DNA from: Deltaproteobacteria bacterium
GTDB taxonomy: Bacteria; Myxococcota_A; Polyangia; Fen-1088
Assembly (NCBI GenBank): GCA_016935975.1
Contig: JAFGPX010000210.1
Location: 1 to 32,441, forward strand
Direction of reading: 5' to 3'
Length of the DNA stretch: 32,441 nt
The notes under the pieces were generated by a model. The model did no database searches, had not been told where the DNA came from, and saw only the letters and a list, made by a program, of their open reading frames with translations. This document shows, piece after piece, positions 15,913 to 23,769 of this stretch. Numbering within the stretch: the stretch's first letter is position 1; each line of letters opens with the position of its first letter. Both the position numbers and the translations under genes were made by a program.

Positions 15913-17247
15913 ATGGCATTGTTGATGCATCGGCCATGGGGCATGGGCAATCTCTCGTCGGTTCTTCTGGCATTCCTGCTGGCGGCCGGAACCCTGCGTT
16001 CGGCCTACGCCGAGACCTACGTCACTGCCGCGGTCAAGCTGCGGGCGTCACCCTCGGCCAGCGCGAAGGCCCTGGACGGCGTCGACGCCAATCAGACGGT
16101 GGCCGTCATCGAAACCAAGGATAGCTGGACGCGCGTGCGCCTGGGCGCCGACGTCGAAGGCTGGTTGCCGGCCAGCGTGCTCTCGGACACCTGGGTCAAG
16201 GTGTGGAAGCGCGAGCGCAAGCTTCTCCTCATGAAGGGCGACGCCGCCAGCCGCAGCTTTCGCATCGCCCTGGGCAGCCGGAATCCAAGCGGCCAGAAAG
16301 TGAAGCTCGCTGACGGCGCCACCCCGGAGGGCCGTTTCTTCATCGCCGAGCTGGGCGACTCGCCCGCGTCGGCACGCTATGGCGCGCGCTCGATGCGCCT
16401 GTCCTACCCGTCGGTCGCGGATGCCCGCCGCGGCTTGCGCGATCGTCTCGTCGATAGGAATGCCTACCTGGCCATCGTGCGGGCCGTGCGCGCGGGCGAG
16501 GTGCCGCCGCAGCACACGCCGCTCGGCGGCTCCATCCGCATTCACGGCGGGGGCAGCCGGCGCGACTGGACGCGCGGCTGTATCGCGCTCGACGACGCGG
16601 ACGTCGTCGCCCTCTACGCCGAGGTTCGCAAGGGCACGCGCGTCGACATCTACGCCTCGGCCGCGGACGAGGCGCGCCTGGGCAAGACGGGCTATTTGCC
16701 TGGCGCGGTCTTGGCGGCGGCCAAGGCCCAGATCGAGGCGGCCGCGCTCTACACGACGGCGGCCATGAAGGCGATCCCCATGGGCTTTCCCGGCGGCGAT
16801 ATTCCTGCCGACCAGGCCGTGTGCACGGACATCGTGGTGCGCGCTCTGCGCGGCGCGGGCATCGACTTGCAGTCCTTGGTGTTCGAAGACCGCACGCTGC
16901 ATCCCGAGTGCTACCCCAACCGGCGCGAGACTCCGCGCACGTCGATCGATCACCGACGCGTCGGCAACCTGGTCGCCTTTCTGCGCCGGCACGCGAGCGC
17001 GGGCACGGTAGGCCCCGGCAACGGCCTGACTTCAGGCGACATCGTCGTGTTCGACACGGGCATTGCCAATGGCACGGCCTTCGACCACATCGGCATTGTC
17101 GACGACGAGAAAGACGCGGCCGGCAACCTGCGAGCCATCAATATCTGGACGGTCGGGCGGCGGACCTCGTCCATGGCGCTCATCGGGCAGTCCTATCCCA
17201 CGGTTGCCGCGTGGTTCCGCCTGGGCCACCCCTTGAGCTATCGTTGA
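15913..17247 (+). CDS. Exported SH3 - L,D-transpeptidase - DUF1287 fusion protein
   Basis: 444 residues from ATG 15913; ATG 15925 or 15943 are also possible, and all keep the signal peptide (VLLAFLLAAGTLRSAYA). Domains in order: a bacterial SH3-like domain (about 35-92; VKLRASPSASAKAL, GWLPASVL), an L,D-transpeptidase/YkuD domain (about 93-250) with IRIHGGG His211 and TRGCIAL Cys223 as the catalytic pair, then a DUF1287 domain (about 290-444) with VCTDIVVRAL (Cys304), IDHRRVGNLVAFL, SGDIVVFD and DHIGIV (His392). L,D-transpeptidases form 3-3 peptide cross-links or attach proteins to peptidoglycan. DUF1287 has a Cys/His arrangement like NlpC/P60-type peptidases. Two wall-active modules on one chain are unusual. 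It would act in the periplasm. Confidence 0.88.
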   Translation: MALLMHRPWGMGNLSSVLLAFLLAAGTLRSAYAETYVTAAVKLRASPSASAKALDGVDANQTVAVIETKDSWTRVRLGADVEGWLPASVLSDTWVKVWKRERKLLLMKGDAASRSFRIALGSRNPSGQKVKLADGATPEGRFFIAELGDSPASARYGARSMRLSYPSVADARRGLRDRLVDRNAYLAIVRAVRAGEVPPQHTPLGGSIRIHGGGSRRDWTRGCIALDDADVVALYAEVRKGTRVDIYASAADEARLGKTGYLPGAVLAAAKAQIEAAALYTTAAMKAIPMGFPGGDIPADQAVCTDIVVRALRGAGIDLQSLVFEDRTLHPECYPNRRETPRTSIDHRRVGNLVAFLRRHASAGTVGPGNGLTSGDIVVFDTGIANGTAFDHIGIVDDEKDAAGNLRAINIWTVGRRTSSMALIGQSYPTVAAWFRLGHPLSYR

Positions 17248-17330
17248 CTGTTGTTGACGCCGCATCGAGCCATGAGGGGCAATCGAGCCGTCGTGTCTGG
17301 TGTCAAGTACAATTGGTGACAAGGCTGACC

Positions 17331-17942
17331 GTGACGCGGAAACGCGACGAAACCATCCTGTTCCTCCCGGGCGAGCGCGGTGAGCGCGCGCTGCGCGCCC
17401 GGCTCGCTGCGGGCGAGGACGCGGCTTACCGGGATTGCTACCAGCAGCACGCGCCCAAGTTGATGCGCTTGCTGGTTGGCATTTTGCGCAACAAGGCGCG
17501 GGCCGAGGAGATCCTGCAGGAAACCTTCATCGCGGCCTTCCGTGGCATCGCAGGGTTTCGCGGCGAGGTGAGCCTGGCGACCTGGCTCGCGCGCATTGCC
17601 ACGAACCGCGCCTACAACGCCATCCGCGACGAGTCCCGCGCCAAGCGCACGGCCCCGCCACAAGAAGAAGAGCCCGTTTCGAGCTTCGAGCCGCGGGTCG
17701 AGGGGCGCGACCTGGCTCGCAAGGTGATGGTCATCCTGGACCAGATGGATCCGGTCAAGAAACTGGCGCTGCTTCTGCAGGCCGAGGGTTATTCGGTGGC
17801 CGAGATCGCCGAGATCTGCGCGGAGCCGCGCGGGACGATCTTGGCGCGCCTGTCGCGCAGCCGGGCCGAGCTGTCGCTGCGCATGGCCGAGGCCGGGCTG
17901 GTCGCGCAGGCGACGTCCGCCGGCGTGGAGGGGCACTCATGA
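17331..17942 (+). CDS. ECF-type RNA polymerase sigma factor
   Basis: 203 residues from GTG 17331, chosen for the AAGG site 7 bases upstream; GTG 17316 is the alternative. Region 2 (about 25-95: YRDCYQQHAPKLMRLLVG, ARAEEILQETFIAAFRGI, ATWLARIATNRAYNAIRDE) and region 4 (about 130-190: LDQMDPVKKLALLLQAEG, YSVAEIAEICAEPRGT, ILARLSRSRAEL) are present with no region 3, the ECF layout. It is first in a four-gene run joined by ATGA overlaps; the second gene is its anti-sigma/FecR partner. The signal probably acts through the membrane on that partner. Confidence 0.92.
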   Translation: MTRKRDETILFLPGERGERALRARLAAGEDAAYRDCYQQHAPKLMRLLVGILRNKARAEEILQETFIAAFRGIAGFRGEVSLATWLARIATNRAYNAIRDESRAKRTAPPQEEEPVSSFEPRVEGRDLARKVMVILDQMDPVKKLALLLQAEGYSVAEIAEICAEPRGTILARLSRSRAELSLRMAEAGLVAQATSAGVEGHS

Positions 17943-19039
17943 CCGACTGTCGCTCCTTGCGCGAGCGCTACTTCCCTCCGGGGCCGGGCAACCCCGCGGA
18001 TCCCGAGTGGACAAGCCACCTGCAGGTCTGCGCGCAGTGTCGCATGGCCTACGAGGGTTTGCCCCAGGTCGATCGCGCGCTCCGGGCCGTGGCGCAGACG
18101 CCCGTATCCGTCCCGGCGTTCGAAACCATCGCCGTGGCTGCGGCGGGCGCTGCCCGTCAGCAGCGCCGTCGCCGTGCGGTTCGCCGTTCGGTGCCGTTCG
18201 TGTACACGGGGTTTGGGGCCGCCGCACTGGCCGCCGGACTGGTCGCCGCCGTGTGGATCGGGCGGGTCCGCGAGCTTTCGCCCAAGCTTCTGGCGCCGGG
18301 CGTCGAGATGCAGGCCACCACCGAGGCCAAGTCCGCGCTCCTGGGCCATGGCGTGCGCATCCGTCTCGACTCCGGGAGCGTCAAGCTCGCGGCGACGAGC
18401 AAGGACGCCCAGACCCTGCTGTTGTCGCTCGGCCGCGTCTTCGTCGACGTGCCCAAGCTGCCGGCCGGGAACACGCTGTCGGTGCGCACACCCGACGCGG
18501 AAGTGCGCGTGCGCGGCACGCGGTTCCACGTGATTCGCACGAGCCGGAACACGCAGGTGCAAGTGATGGAAGGCGTTGTCGAGGTGCGACCCGAGGGCAT
18601 CGGCCGGCCGACGCAGACCGTCCGGGCCGGCGAATCGGCGACCATCGCCTCGGCCGAGGACTATCGCAAGGGCTTGCGCCAATCGACGCTCGAGGCGCTC
18701 GACCACGGGGAGATCGCGGCCGCGGAGCAACACATTGGACAACTGCTGGGCAGCAGCGCCGCCGCGGTTCATCGGGCCGAAGCGCAGGCGCTTCTCGGCT
18801 GGACGCTTTCGGCGCGTGGCAAGCGCAACGAGGCCATCCTGCGCTACCGGGAGGCGCTGGTCCTGCTGCCCGCGGGGCTGCAGCCCCTGTGGGCCGAGAA
18901 CGCCTGCGCCGAGATGGCCCTGCTGGTGGAGCAGGCGAGCCCCAAACAAGCCGCGTTGGCCTGGGCGGAATGCCTGCGCCGTTTCCCCAACGGCGTGCAC
19001 GCCGCCTTGGCCCGATCCCGGCTGCATTCCACTCGATGA
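17939..19039 (+). CDS. Anti-sigma factor with ZAS motif, FecR domain and TPR tail
   Basis: 366 residues; ATG 17939 overlaps the sigma stop. The cytoplasmic N-terminus has the zinc anti-sigma signature His27-x3-Cys31-x2-Cys34 (SHLQVCAQC). A single membrane helix follows at about 82-105 (YTGFGAAALAAGLVAAVWIG). The periplasmic part holds a FecR domain (about 125-245: GVRIRLDSGSVKLAA, LSVRTPDAEVRVRGTRF, QVQVMEGVVEVRPEG, VRAGESATI) and a TPR-like C-terminus (about 255-366: AEAQALLGWTLSARGKRNEA and following). It should hold the ECF factor until an outside signal releases it. Confidence 0.9.
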   Translation: MTDCRSLRERYFPPGPGNPADPEWTSHLQVCAQCRMAYEGLPQVDRALRAVAQTPVSVPAFETIAVAAAGAARQQRRRRAVRRSVPFVYTGFGAAALAAGLVAAVWIGRVRELSPKLLAPGVEMQATTEAKSALLGHGVRIRLDSGSVKLAATSKDAQTLLLSLGRVFVDVPKLPAGNTLSVRTPDAEVRVRGTRFHVIRTSRNTQVQVMEGVVEVRPEGIGRPTQTVRAGESATIASAEDYRKGLRQSTLEALDHGEIAAAEQHIGQLLGSSAAAVHRAEAQALLGWTLSARGKRNEAILRYREALVLLPAGLQPLWAENACAEMALLVEQASPKQAALAWAECLRRFPNGVHAALARSRLHSTR

Positions 19040-20082
19040 ATCTGCTCGCCGCAGCGCTGCCGCTCGTGCTTGGGGCGTCGGCCCCGACGCGGATCTCGGA
19101 TCTTCAGGTCGAGGCGGCCACGGCCGCCGGGGCGAACCTGCCCGAGCTGGCCGAAGCGGTGGCGCGGGCGCTGGTGGCGAGCGGGGCGCGCGTCGTGTTG
19201 CGCGGCCCCACCACCGGATCCTGCCAGCACTGTGGCAAGGTCACGGTTACCCAAATCCAGGCCGGAACCTGCCGGATCGAGGTGAGGCAGGAGCGCCACC
19301 AGGCTTCGGCCACGCTGCGCTTCCCGGCCGGCAGCCCCCTGTTCGATCGGGCCCGCGCCATCGCCATTCAAGCGCGCCTGCTCGCGAGGTGGGACGGCAG
19401 CGGTGAGGCGAAGCGCGGGCAGGCGGTTCGGCCGCAAGCCCGTAAGCCGGAAGGCAAGGCCGCGACCGATGCAGCAGGAGCGCCGCCGGACATCGCCATG
19501 GCAGAGCCCGCGCCCTTGCCCGTGCCGGAGGACGAGGCAATGCCTGCGATTCCGTCCGAGCCCGTGGCCCGGCCCTTGCCCGAAGCGCCGCCGGCCGCCG
19601 AGCCGGAAACGGATTCCGTCGCCGAGGCGGCGCCGGCAAAAACCGCGGAGCCCGTGGCAACCAAACCGGCGAGCCGGGCCGAAATCGAGCCCGCGCGGCC
19701 CGCGCGCGCCGAAGCGCGGCTCGCGCAGCCGGCGTCCGTGGTATCCGCCGGCGCCGCGCGGCCCAAGTCGCAATGGCCCTGGATTCCTACCGCGATCGGC
19801 GGCGCGGCCGGTGTCGCCGCCGGGATCTGTGCGGTTGTGGCGCGGAATCGCTACGACGCGCTTGCCGACAAGACGCGGTCGTACGAGAGCGCCAAGGCGC
19901 TCAAGTCGGCGGGCGAGAAGTGGCAATGGGCCAGCTTCGCGCTCGCCGGAGCGGCCGTGGCCGGGATCGGCACCGGTCTCGTCGGATTCGTCACGCGCTC
20001 GTCGGGGCCCTCCCGGGTGGCGGCGCTGCCGTCTCCGCTTCCCGGCGGCGCGATGGTGGCTTTTTCCGGAGGCCTGCCATGA
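19036..20082 (+). CDS. Membrane protein with Pro/Ala-rich linker and two C-terminal segments
   Basis: 348 residues; ATG 19036 overlaps the FecR stop. The N-terminus is signal-like (MNLLAAALPLVLGASA). A small domain follows (about 20-120) with one CQHC pair (SCQHCGKVTV). Then comes a long Pro/Ala/Glu linker (about 125-245) and two hydrophobic segments (about 250-275, TAIGGAAGVAAGICAVVA; about 300-325, FALAGAAVAGIGTGLVGFV) separated by a charged loop (RNRYDALADKTRSYES). The layout matches the protein at 302-1171. No enzyme motif. It probably spans the envelope as part of the system controlled by the sigma/FecR pair. Confidence 0.82.
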   Translation: MNLLAAALPLVLGASAPTRISDLQVEAATAAGANLPELAEAVARALVASGARVVLRGPTTGSCQHCGKVTVTQIQAGTCRIEVRQERHQASATLRFPAGSPLFDRARAIAIQARLLARWDGSGEAKRGQAVRPQARKPEGKAATDAAGAPPDIAMAEPAPLPVPEDEAMPAIPSEPVARPLPEAPPAAEPETDSVAEAAPAKTAEPVATKPASRAEIEPARPARAEARLAQPASVVSAGAARPKSQWPWIPTAIGGAAGVAAGICAVVARNRYDALADKTRSYESAKALKSAGEKWQWASFALAGAAVAGIGTGLVGFVTRSSGPSRVAALPSPLPGGAMVAFSGGLP

Positions 20083-20777
20083 AGATGCCCTGGAGTCTGT
20101 GTGGGCTCGTGGCCGTTGCTTTGTCCTGCGACTTCGACGCGGCCTTCGAGCGCTACTGCGAGAACAACCCCGCGTGCCAGAAGGATGCGGCGGCCGGACC
20201 CGAGGCGGGGCCGGACAGTGGGCCAGAAACGGACCCGAATCGCGATGCGGGAGAGGGCGAAAGGTCCCGGTCCATCGCGCTGCCCAAGGTGTGCGGCCGC
20301 AACAACGAGGGCTGCGACTCGCGCAACGAGGTTTGTCACCCCTTCGGCCAGGTGTGCATGCGGAAGTGCGAAACCGCCGACGATTGTCCGCCCTGGCTCG
20401 ACACGTGCGCGGAGATCCGCGAGCCGGGCGGCCAAGCGCGGACGGGCAGGGTCTGCATGTGCAGCAGCACGAAGGTGTGCAACAGCTACGACGCCGACTT
20501 CGTGTGCCATAACGCGGACAACCTGTGCGAGCCGCTCTGTGAGAACGACGACGACTGCTCGAGGTACCAGCCGACGCGCTTCTGCGACCGGCTGACCAGT
20601 CAGTGCGTGCGCGACGTTCGGATCTGTCTCGGCAACTGGGACTGCCCGTCCGCGGCGCAGCCCCACTGCGATCCCGTCAGCCAGCGCTGCACCGGTTGCG
20701 TGGACGACAGCGATTGCAGCGAGCGGCCGGACGGCCTCGTGCAGTGCGGGCCGACCGGATCCTGTGTCGCTCCGTAG
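20079..20777 (+). CDS. Cys-rich lipoprotein, last gene of the ECF operon
   Basis: 232 residues; ATG 20079 overlaps the upstream stop. The lipobox-like VALSC puts the anchor at Cys17. An acidic Gly/Pro stretch (about 35-65) is followed by about 25 cysteines in small disulfide-type units (GCDSRNEVCHPFGQVC, CETADDCPP, CENDDDCSRY, CVDDSDCSERP). Repeats with 'C...DDDC' resemble the Cys-rich modules of Myxococcota surface proteins. Function unknown. It pairs with the two-segment protein in the same way as 302-1171 pairs with 1171-2781, but has no DUF1566 domain. Confidence 0.85.
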   Translation: MKMPWSLCGLVAVALSCDFDAAFERYCENNPACQKDAAAGPEAGPDSGPETDPNRDAGEGERSRSIALPKVCGRNNEGCDSRNEVCHPFGQVCMRKCETADDCPPWLDTCAEIREPGGQARTGRVCMCSSTKVCNSYDADFVCHNADNLCEPLCENDDDCSRYQPTRFCDRLTSQCVRDVRICLGNWDCPSAAQPHCDPVSQRCTGCVDDSDCSERPDGLVQCGPTGSCVAP

Positions 20778-20823
20778 GCGCGAGGCCTCCCTGGGGGCCG
20801 GGCCGCGGGGCGTTTTGGGGAGG

Positions 20824-21399
20824 CTAGGCCCCCGTGCAGACGCCAACGTTCGCGGGCAAGGGGAGGCCACGCGTCTGGGCACAGACATAGTAGGCCGGGC
20901 AATAGGACGACACCTCTTCCCTGAGGTCGCACATCTTGTAGCACATGCCGTTCAGGGAGGCGCCTTCGACGGGAACGCAGGCCCACCCGCGTCCGCACAC
21001 GGGCTGGTCTTCGCCGACCGTGCAACTCGACATCTCCATCACTTCGCCGCGGAGCTGACATCCCCCTTGCCCGGTGTAGCCCACGGGGTAGCAGGCGTCG
21101 CTTGCCCGCGGACAGTCTTGCGCCAGCAAGTCGCACGGCAGGTAGCTGGCGTCCGATTCGCCGGCATCCGCCGCTTGGGCGTCGCCCTCGGTGACCGTGT
21201 CAACGGCCGCGCCGCCGCCTTGCGTGTCCGCCTTTCCCGCAGCGTCGATTCTGACGGTAGACGAGACGCCCCCCGGGCTGCCGGAGGAGGAGGGCAGCAC
21301 GGGGTTGTTCTGCTCGGCGCAGCCCAGGCCCAGCCAGGCGACGGCCAGCCATGCGGACATGGCGATGGTGACCGGCGGGTGGGCGGGAAGCGAGCGCAT
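20824..21399 (-). CDS. Cys-rich lipoprotein
   Basis: 191 residues. The signal (MSAWLAVAWLGLGC) gives a lipidated Cys27 if the first ATG is used, or Cys14 from the internal ATG. A Ser/Gly/Ala spacer (about 30-80) leads to a module with about 13 cysteines (PCDLLAQDCPRASDACYP, CQLRGEVMEMSSC, PVCGRGWACVP, CYKMCDLREE, YCPAYYVC, GVC). No family recognised. It ends opposite the ECF operon lipoprotein and resembles it in style but not in repeat pattern. Confidence 0.82.
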   Translation of the reverse strand: MRSLPAHPPVTIAMSAWLAVAWLGLGCAEQNNPVLPSSSGSPGGVSSTVRIDAAGKADTQGGGAAVDTVTEGDAQAADAGESDASYLPCDLLAQDCPRASDACYPVGYTGQGGCQLRGEVMEMSSCTVGEDQPVCGRGWACVPVEGASLNGMCYKMCDLREEVSSYCPAYYVCAQTRGLPLPANVGVCTGA

Positions 21400-21460
21400 G
21401 GCGGTGCGCGATACGAATGGAAGTATACATTGCGGAGCGGCCGCGTGGGCGGAAGCCGTC

Positions 21461-22135
21461 TCAGTTGGCCCGGCCTGGTTTGCTCACGCGGTCGATGAGC
21501 GCCACCACCTCGCCCGACAACTGCTCCAAGCGCTCGTAGACGTCCGTGGTTTCGAGGAGACGCTGCCGCGTTCTCGCATCGGCGACCAGGGAGGCGGCCA
21601 TGACGTTGGCGAGCGCGGCGGGGGTCTCCTGGGCCGCGGCCACATGCTTGAGCAAATCGCCTCCGTCGGGGATGGACTCGGCCAAGCCGGTCACCAGGGC
21701 GCGCAGCGCGGTGTCTGCCTCGGCGAGATCGGGCAAGGTCGCCGGAGGATCGTCGGGGATCTCGTGGGCCGCGACCACGCGGTAGGGCTCGTCGCTCGGC
21801 AGCTCCTCGTCGATGGCGATGCGCGCGCGGCCGCGCACCACCAAGTTGAAACGGCCATCGGGCAACTCCTGGGCCAACACCAGCTCGCCCACCGAGGCAA
21901 TCGCGGCCACGCGCGGTGGGCTGTCCCCGCTCGGGTCTTCCTTCTCGAGTTGCAGGCTGATGGCGAGCAGGCGGTTGCCGGCCAGCACGTCGCGCACCAT
22001 CTTGCGGTAGCGCGCCTCGAAAACGTAGAGCGGGATCATCGAATGGGGAAAGAGCACCACGTCTTCGAGGGGGAAGAGGGGCAGGCGGCGCAGCGCCCGC
22101 GCCAGGGTGCGGGAGAGCGGCCTACCCGAAGACAT
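21461..22135 (-). CDS. LON substrate-binding domain protein (no protease domain)
   Basis: 224 residues. The LON N-terminal domain is plain: LPLFPLEDVVLFPHSMIPLYV, FEARYRKMVRDVLAG, then VGELVLAQELPDGRFNLVVRG. The ATPase and protease parts of Lon are absent; stand-alone domains of this length are a known family of unknown biochemical role, presumably peptide or protein binding. Its start lies inside the last 14 bases of the upstream SDR gene, so it is translated from the same message as the SDR and the cyclohydrolase. Confidence 0.9.
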   Translation of the reverse strand: MSSGRPLSRTLARALRRLPLFPLEDVVLFPHSMIPLYVFEARYRKMVRDVLAGNRLLAISLQLEKEDPSGDSPPRVAAIASVGELVLAQELPDGRFNLVVRGRARIAIDEELPSDEPYRVVAAHEIPDDPPATLPDLAEADTALRALVTGLAESIPDGGDLLKHVAAAQETPAALANVMAASLVADARTRQRLLETTDVYERLEQLSGEVVALIDRVSKPGRAN

Positions 22136-22823
22136 CGATGCACGCTCCGGTGAGGGTCAAAGGCGCGTCGCCCGCCAGGAACAGCGCCGTGGTCGCGATG
22201 TCGCTCGGGGGCATGTCGGGGACGGCGCCGGGCATGCCCTGTCGCAGCATGTCCGTGTCGACCGAGCCCGGACAGATTGCGTTGACGGCGATGCCTTCGC
22301 CGCGCAACTCCTCGGCCAAGGCGCGCGTCAGTCCGACAACGCCGTGCTTGGCCGCGCAGTAGGCGGAAAGCAGCGGGGTACCCCGGCGGCCGGAGATGGA
22401 CGCCAAGTTGATGATGCGTCCGTGCCGGCGTGCCTTCATCGCGGCGAGAAACGCCCGCGTGACCAGGAAGGCGCCCGTGAGGTTCGTGGCCAGCACGTCG
22501 GCCCAGGTTTCCAGCGGCAGGTCGAGCGCGGCGGCGCGCGCCACGACGCCGGCGTTGTTGACCACGATGTCCGCCGCACCCAAGGCGGCCTCTATCTCGT
22601 CGCGGAAGCGCAGCACGTCCGCCGGCACGCGCACGTCGCAGACCGCGTGCACGCAGCGCTTGCTTTCTTCGGATTCCAGGTCGTCGAGGAAACTGCCCGG
22701 GCGTCGGCCGCGAGCGCACCCGGCCACGGCCGCCCCGGCGTGCGCGAACGCGCCGGCGATGGCCCGGCCGATGCCGGCCGAGGCGCCGGTGACCACGGCG
22801 ACGCGTCCGTCCAGCCTGGCCAT
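22122..22823 (-). CDS. Short-chain dehydrogenase/reductase
   Basis: 233 residues, classical SDR length. Cofactor motif TGASAGIG (12-19), NNAG (89-92), Asn114, Ser142, Tyr155 and Lys159 (SAYCAAKHG) give a complete catalytic tetrad. It starts one base after the stop of the GTP cyclohydrolase-like gene, so the two are coupled. A pterin reductase role (like dihydromonapterin or sepiapterin reductase, both SDRs) is suggested by that neighbour but is not proven; a 3-oxoacyl or sugar dehydrogenase is equally possible by sequence. Confidence 0.9.
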   Translation of the reverse strand: MARLDGRVAVVTGASAGIGRAIAGAFAHAGAAVAGCARGRRPGSFLDDLESEESKRCVHAVCDVRVPADVLRFRDEIEAALGAADIVVNNAGVVARAAALDLPLETWADVLATNLTGAFLVTRAFLAAMKARRHGRIINLASISGRRGTPLLSAYCAAKHGVVGLTRALAEELRGEGIAVNAICPGSVDTDMLRQGMPGAVPDMPPSDIATTALFLAGDAPLTLTGACIDVFG

Positions 22824-22824
22824 G

Positions 22825-23409
22825 CTAGCCGTCCTTTCGGGCGCCGCGGCTGGCGGCGAAGAGGCGCGTCTTGAGGTCGGGGCGCTCGGCCATCTCGCCG
22901 ACGAAGGCGCTGGTCACCACGAAAGAGCTGTCGTGGCGCTCGCCAGGCAGGGCCAGGCAGAGCTGCTCGGCCTCCAGCACGCAGCCCGCGCCGCGCGCGT
23001 CGAGGCCGCGCCACAGGGCATGGGCAATGTCGTGAGTAGCCCGCTCCTGCAAGGTCAGGCGTTTGGTGAAGCACTCGACGAGATCCGCCAGGCGCCCGAA
23101 GCCGGCCAACTTGCCCGCGGGGATGTAGGCGACATGGGCCACCCCGCGGAAGGGAACCAGATGGTGCGGGCACATGGAATGGAAGCGCAAGCCGGACACC
23201 ACGACCACGTCGGGGTCGGTTTCGCCGAGCACCGGGTCGGCGAGGATCTTCGCCGGATCCATGGCGTAGCCGGCCAGGAACTCCTCCACCCACAGCTTGG
23301 CCACGCGCCCCGGCGTCTGCCGCACATCGGCATCGCGCGACGGATCATGGCCCGTGGCCCGCAGCAGGGCGGCGATGGCTGTTGCGATGGCGTCACGGTC
23401 GTGGTGCAT
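22825..23409 (-). CDS. folE: GTP cyclohydrolase I family protein with altered active site
   Basis: 194 residues, normal family length. Fold landmarks are present: TPGRVAKLWVEEFLAGY, HSMCPHHLVPFRG with Cys80, His82 and His83, YIPAGKLAGFGRLADLVECF, RLTLQERAT, and Cys151 completing the zinc site. The segment that normally reads 'EAEHLCMTMRG' is EAEQLCLALPG here: the catalytic His (E. coli His179) is Gln149, and the substrate-binding Arg (E. coli Arg185) is Pro155. Zinc ligands are kept. Activity on GTP is therefore doubtful; a changed reaction or a regulatory role is possible. First gene of a FolE-SDR-LON cluster. A TATAGA box lies about 20 bases before the ATG. Confidence 0.85.
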   Translation of the reverse strand: MHHDRDAIATAIAALLRATGHDPSRDADVRQTPGRVAKLWVEEFLAGYAMDPAKILADPVLGETDPDVVVVSGLRFHSMCPHHLVPFRGVAHVAYIPAGKLAGFGRLADLVECFTKRLTLQERATHDIAHALWRGLDARGAGCVLEAEQLCLALPGERHDSSFVVTSAFVGEMAERPDLKTRLFAASRGARKDG

Positions 23410-23474
23410 GAGGGATTTGCGTGAATCTATACACCATGACCCGCGCGCTGGCGCGAGACAATCACAACCTGGCC

Positions 23475-23675
23475 ATGCCCGAAGGCAACACAGGTGGAGT
23501 CCGCCGGGGAGTCTTGGGCGTCGCCAGGATCGCCACCGAGAAGATCATTCCCGCCGTCCGGAGAGGCCAGACCAATGGGGTGGCCGCCGTCGCCTCGCGC
23601 TCCGCCGGCAGGGCGCGGGCCGTGGCCGCTCGTTTCACCATTCCGCGTGCCTATGGCTCCCTCGGTGACCGGTAG
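23475..23675 (+). pseudogene. Truncated Gfo/Idh/MocA-family oxidoreductase
   Basis: From ATG 23475 the peptide reads RRGVLGVARIATEKIIPAV, then VAAVASRSAGRARAVAARF and IPRAYGSLGDR before a stop. This is the Rossmann N-terminus of Gfo/Idh/MocA oxidoreductases ('vrwGVLGvArIatekviPA...vaIASRd..rA...A..lgIPrAyGSyeeLLaD'). Intact proteins are about 330 residues; only about 65 remain and the frame stops where 'YeeLL' should follow. The rest was not found in other frames downstream. It is a fragment, and it is unlikely to be functional. Confidence 0.75.
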
Positions 23676-23769
23676 TGGCTTTGGCCCGGCTCGCATTTTC
23701 TTCGAGCCGACCTTAGACTCCCGGCTGCCAAGGTGCTGCAAAGGCCCGGGCCGTTGACCCAATGGCTCT

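Noticed and set aside
20778..20823. Inverted repeat gcctccc/gggaggc between convergent lipoprotein genes as a terminator
   Set aside because: The loop is about 26 bases and there is no T-run on either strand after the stem; evidence is too weak.
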